This document shows, piece by piece, positions 63,481 through 64,000 of a stretch of DNA of 64,000 nucleotides. How positions within the stretch are numbered: the stretch's first letter is position 1; each line of letters starts with the position of its first letter. The position numbers were made by a program, and so were the translations under genes. The notes below the pieces were generated by a model. The model was not told the origin of the DNA, ran no database searches, and saw nothing but the letters and a program-made list of their open reading frames with translations. The DNA lies in NCBI GenBank assembly GCA_013365365.1, contig JABVXU010000057.1:1-64000 (forward strand), in the 5' to 3' direction. This DNA is from Cruorifilaria tuberocauda (lineage: Eukaryota; Nematoda; Chromadorea; Rhabditida; Onchocercidae).

Positions 63481-64000
63481 ATCATACCGTAAGATATATT
63501 GCTTTATCACTGGGAATTATCGAAATCTTATTTGGTGAAGATATTTTTGAATCAATCTTCTGTGATAATTGTAGGAAAGCACTTTTTTTTGCAAGATATC
63601 ATCAATAATATGGTCAATTATCCTTTATATTCTGATACTTGTCATCACTTCCCCCCTTTCTCTCTCTCTCTCTTAAAATGCTGATTTGTTCAATGAATCA
63701 TCTAAATTATAGTATACAGCGAGAGAATAAGATCAGTATGAGAAGAGCTTATGCTGCATCCAGTTTTTATTATTTCTTTTCTATATTATAATCAGTGATA
63801 CAAATGTTGGATATATTATAGAGTTCCAGTAAGCAAAAGCTAATTACTAATTACAACCTCGTATCCTAGCATTATTGTGTTTTGATTGTTGCTCAAAATT
63901 TGATTGTAAACTTAATGTTAACATATTGAAATATTTGTAGATTTAGGAATAAAATATGTAATTTATTCTTCGAAAAACTCATACTATTTACTTTGTTTGA
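63481..64000 (+). other. gro-1 downstream region with a possible polyadenylation signal
   Basis: The rest of the window is AT-rich and without exons. An AATAAA at 63950-63955 could be the polyadenylation signal of gro-1 if its 3' UTR is about 480 bases. A short CTCTCTCTCT tract sits at about 63661-63673. Confidence 0.4.

Overview
The window looks like a nuclear chromosome segment from a parasitic nematode, most likely a filarial worm. The evidence is AT-rich DNA, intron-dense genes with short exons, TTTTCAG-like acceptors just upstream of start codons (as expected for spliced-leader trans-splicing), and proteins that match nematode and animal orthologues throughout. All gene assignments come from my own reading of conserved residues and splice phases; no database search was run. 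I rebuilt eight protein-coding genes. In each model the exons join in frame and add up to a whole number of codons ending in a stop.

Layout. Positions 1-8950 are gene-poor and repeat-rich: a TCAT microsatellite, a 38-bp tandem array, a 17-bp tandem array and diverged duplicated blocks. Then come a DHHC palmitoyltransferase of the ZDHHC2/15/20 type (+, 8951-11626), exos-9 (-, 12202-14729) and pfd-5 (-, 15139-16133), the last two likely an operon-style pair. rbc-2, the WDR7/rabconnectin-3 beta orthologue (+, 16949-25082, 26 exons), follows. sel-2, the neurobeachin/LRBA orthologue, is transcribed from the minus strand across 26956-54514 in 49 exons. One of its introns (32434-41490) contains the complete mab-21 gene on the opposite strand (37082-40646). 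Right of sel-2 lie an unrecognised 535-residue gene (+, 55073-59038) and gro-1, the tRNA isopentenyltransferase (+, 60303-63480).

How the genes relate. rbc-2 and sel-2 are convergent neighbours and both encode large WD-repeat proteins of endosomal/vesicle trafficking. exos-9 and pfd-5 are housekeeping genes (RNA exosome, prefoldin). mab-21 is a developmental regulator inside the neurobeachin intron, the same opposite-strand nesting known for MAB21L1 in NBEA and MAB21L2 in LRBA in vertebrates. This is the most striking feature of the window: an apparent ancient regulatory block kept in a nematode. As I recall, exos-9, pfd-5, sel-2, mab-21 and gro-1 are all on C. elegans chromosome III, so the window probably belongs to the same ancestral linkage group.

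Other points: two neighbouring genes each need a GC-AG intron; rbc-2 needs one AT-AG and one GT-TG intron; mab-21 is preceded by GC-richer non-coding islands, a CAG-like repeat and an upstream ORF overlapping its start. I saw no tRNA, rRNA, CRISPR array, transposase or bacterial-type DNA.
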